Source of the DNA: Bacteroidales bacterium
Lineage (GTDB): Bacteria; Bacteroidota; Bacteroidia; Bacteroidales; VadinHA17
Assembly: GCA_030692905.1 (NCBI GenBank)
Contig: JAUYBT010000236.1
Span: 1 to 7,404, forward strand
Length of the DNA stretch: 7,404 bases
Direction: 5' to 3'
Both the position numbers and the translations under genes were made by a program. Positions 6,116-7,404 of the stretch are shown here, in pieces (within the stretch, counting starts at the first letter, position 1; each line of letters opens with the position of its first letter). The notes under the pieces are model-generated. The model saw only the letters and a list, made by a program, of their open reading frames with translations. It did not search any database and was not told where the DNA came from.

Positions 6116-7404
6116 ATGGATTACGATCTTATCATAATAGGTAGTGGACCCGGCGGCTATGTTGCAGCAATAAGGGCATCACAATTGAAAATGAAAGTGG
6201 CGGTTGTTGAGAGAGCTGAACTGGGTGGTATCTGTCTTAACTGGGGTTGTATCCCCACAAAATCTCTTTTAAAGAGCGCCCAGGTATTTGATTACCTGAC
6301 TCATGCATCAGACTACGGAATTTCAATTTCAGGGGAAGTGAAACCGGATTTTAATGCGATTATTGCCAGAAGCAGAAACGTTGCGGACGGCATGAGCAAA
6401 GGGATCCAGTTCCTTTTCAAAAAAAATAATATAGTACTTATAAAAGGATATGGCCGCCTTGCAGGAAACAATAATGTTGAGGTGGAGGATCCGGAGGGGA
6501 ATAAAAAAAAATATTCTACAAAGAATATAATTCTTGCAACAGGTGCCAGGTCTAAGGAGCTGTTCAATCTTATGCAAGACGGTAAGAAGATAATCGGTTA
6601 CCGTGAGGCAATGACTCTTGAAAAACAACCTGGATCGATGGTTGTTGTAGGATCGGGAGCCATTGGAAGTGAATTTGCAAATTTTTATCAGTCAATCGGA
6701 ACAAGTGTAACCCTGGTGGAATTTCTCCCAAGGATCGTTCCAAATGAAGATGAGGAGGTATCAAAACAACTCGAGAGGTCGTTTAAAAAAATGAAGATGA
6801 AGATAATGACTGATTCCTCAGTCGAGTCAGTTGATACCTCAAAAGAAAAGTGCGTAGTTACTGTAAAAACACCGAGGGGGATAGAGATAGTTGAAACAGA
6901 TATTGTTTTTTCGGCAGTTGGAGTTACGACAAATATTGAGGATATAGGACTTGAAAAGGCAAGTATTAAAACTGAAAAGGAGAAAGTCGTTATCGATAAT
7001 TATTACCGGACATCGGTTACGGGCGTCTTTGCTATCGGCGATATTGTTCATGGACCGGCTCTTGCCCATGTGGCCTCAGCAGAGGGTATAATATGTGTCG
7101 AAAAGATAGCAGGAGTGGAAGTTGAGCCTCTTGATTACAAGAATATTCCTGCCTGTACCTACACCAATCCCGAGATAGCATCATGCGGACTTACAGAGTC
7201 AGCTGCCAGGGAAGCCGGTTATGAAATCAAAGTGGGGAAATTCCCGTTTACTGCCTCCGGTAAAGCAAATGCGTCAGGTGCAAAAGATGGTTTTGTCAAA
7301 CTTATTTTTGATGCAACTTATGGCGAACTACTTGGAGCACACATGATTGGAGCCAATGTAACTGAGATGATTGCAGAGATAGTTGTAGCCAGGAAACTTG
7401 AGAC
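6116..7404 (+). CDS. lpdA: Dihydrolipoyl dehydrogenase (E3), 3' end outside window
   Basis: The first 429 residues of a flavoprotein disulfide reductase are present; the family is usually about 460-475 long, so only the tail is missing. Visible motifs are the FAD-binding GSGPGG (9-14), the redox-active disulfide C40/C45 in GGICLNWGCIPTKS, an ATG motif near 165 (ILATGARS), the NAD-binding GSGAIGSEF (about 178-186), the second FAD motif GVFAIGD (about 307-313), and the start of the dimerisation domain (CTYTNPEIASCGLTE). The catalytic His-Glu pair expected near the C-terminus lies beyond the edge. The enzyme reoxidises dihydrolipoamide with NAD+ in pyruvate, 2-oxoglutarate or branched-chain dehydrogenase complexes, or in glycine cleavage. 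Which complex it serves cannot be told from this window. CLNWGCIPTK is typical of E3 rather than glutathione or mercuric reductase. The ATG lies 48 bases after the permease stop; that gap is AT-rich with no clear terminator, so read-through from the zinc operon is possible, though the function is unrelated. Confidence 0.92.
   Translation, partial: MDYDLIIIGSGPGGYVAAIRASQLKMKVAVVERAELGGICLNWGCIPTKSLLKSAQVFDYLTHASDYGISISGEVKPDFNAIIARSRNVADGMSKGIQFLFKKNNIVLIKGYGRLAGNNNVEVEDPEGNKKKYSTKNIILATGARSKELFNLMQDGKKIIGYREAMTLEKQPGSMVVVGSGAIGSEFANFYQSIGTSVTLVEFLPRIVPNEDEEVSKQLERSFKKMKMKIMTDSSVESVDTSKEKCVVTVKTPRGIEIVETDIVFSAVGVTTNIEDIGLEKASIKTEKEKVVIDNYYRTSVTGVFAIGDIVHGPALAHVASAEGIICVEKIAGVEVEPLDYKNIPACTYTNPEIASCGLTESAAREAGYEIKVGKFPFTASGKANASGAKDGFVKLIFDATYGELLGAHMIGANVTEMIAEIVVARKLE

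Noticed and set aside
6419..6511. Poly-A runs of 8 (6419-6426) and 9 (6503-6511) in the dihydrolipoyl dehydrogenase gene as possible slippage or frameshift sites
   Set aside because: The frame continues intact across both with the expected motifs afterwards; A-runs encoding Lys/Asn are ordinary in AT-rich genomes.
6313..7069. Several minus-strand open frames opposite the dihydrolipoyl dehydrogenase gene
   Set aside because: They overlap one another and a strongly supported flavoprotein coding region; no recognisable product or start context.

Overview
The window looks like chromosomal DNA from a member of the Bacteroidota, probably an uncultured or environmental Bacteroidales/Marinilabiliales-type organism. 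The clues are moderate AT richness, the absence of clear Shine-Dalgarno sequences before the genes, promoter-like boxes matching the Bacteroidota -33/-7 pattern (TTTG, then TAnnTTTG), exported M14 peptidases with acidic DxDxDG loops, and short intergenic repeats (GAAGTCC and AACTTTAGGCACT units) of a kind I associate with this phylum. The phylum call is inference from these signs; no marker gene is present.

Left half (1-3385, minus strand): two exported M14 (zinc carboxypeptidase) family paralogues in tandem, separated by 21 bases. The upstream gene (3385-1685) has lost essentially every catalytic residue when aligned by eye to its neighbour, and it carries a Gly/Gln/Met-rich insert. The downstream gene (1663 to beyond the left edge) keeps the zinc ligands, substrate arginine and catalytic glutamate. 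The pair is therefore a probable pseudoenzyme plus an active enzyme.

Middle (3386-3587): a 202-base divergent control region. It holds a good Bacteroidota-type promoter reading left, a weaker one reading right, a 7-base tandem repeat in the predicted leader of the peptidase operon, an 18-base palindrome, and three copies of ATTTTCTGTT.

Right half (3588-6067, plus strand): a compact three-gene ABC importer operon of the zinc (Znu) type: binding lipoprotein, ATPase and permease. The genes are separated by 9 bases and then joined by a 1-base stop/start overlap. The lipoprotein would capture zinc in the periplasm, the permease would pass it through the inner membrane, and the ATPase would power transport. 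The 3' end of the permease gene runs into a direct-repeat element that supplies its last ten codons and its stop. After 48 bases follows a dihydrolipoyl dehydrogenase gene (6116 to beyond the right edge), the FAD-dependent E3 subunit of 2-oxo acid dehydrogenase or glycine cleavage complexes.

Most of the window is recognisable housekeeping and accessory biology. I see no defence system, phage, CRISPR array, RNA gene or insertion sequence. The item most worth following is the degenerate M14 protein paired with an intact paralogue.
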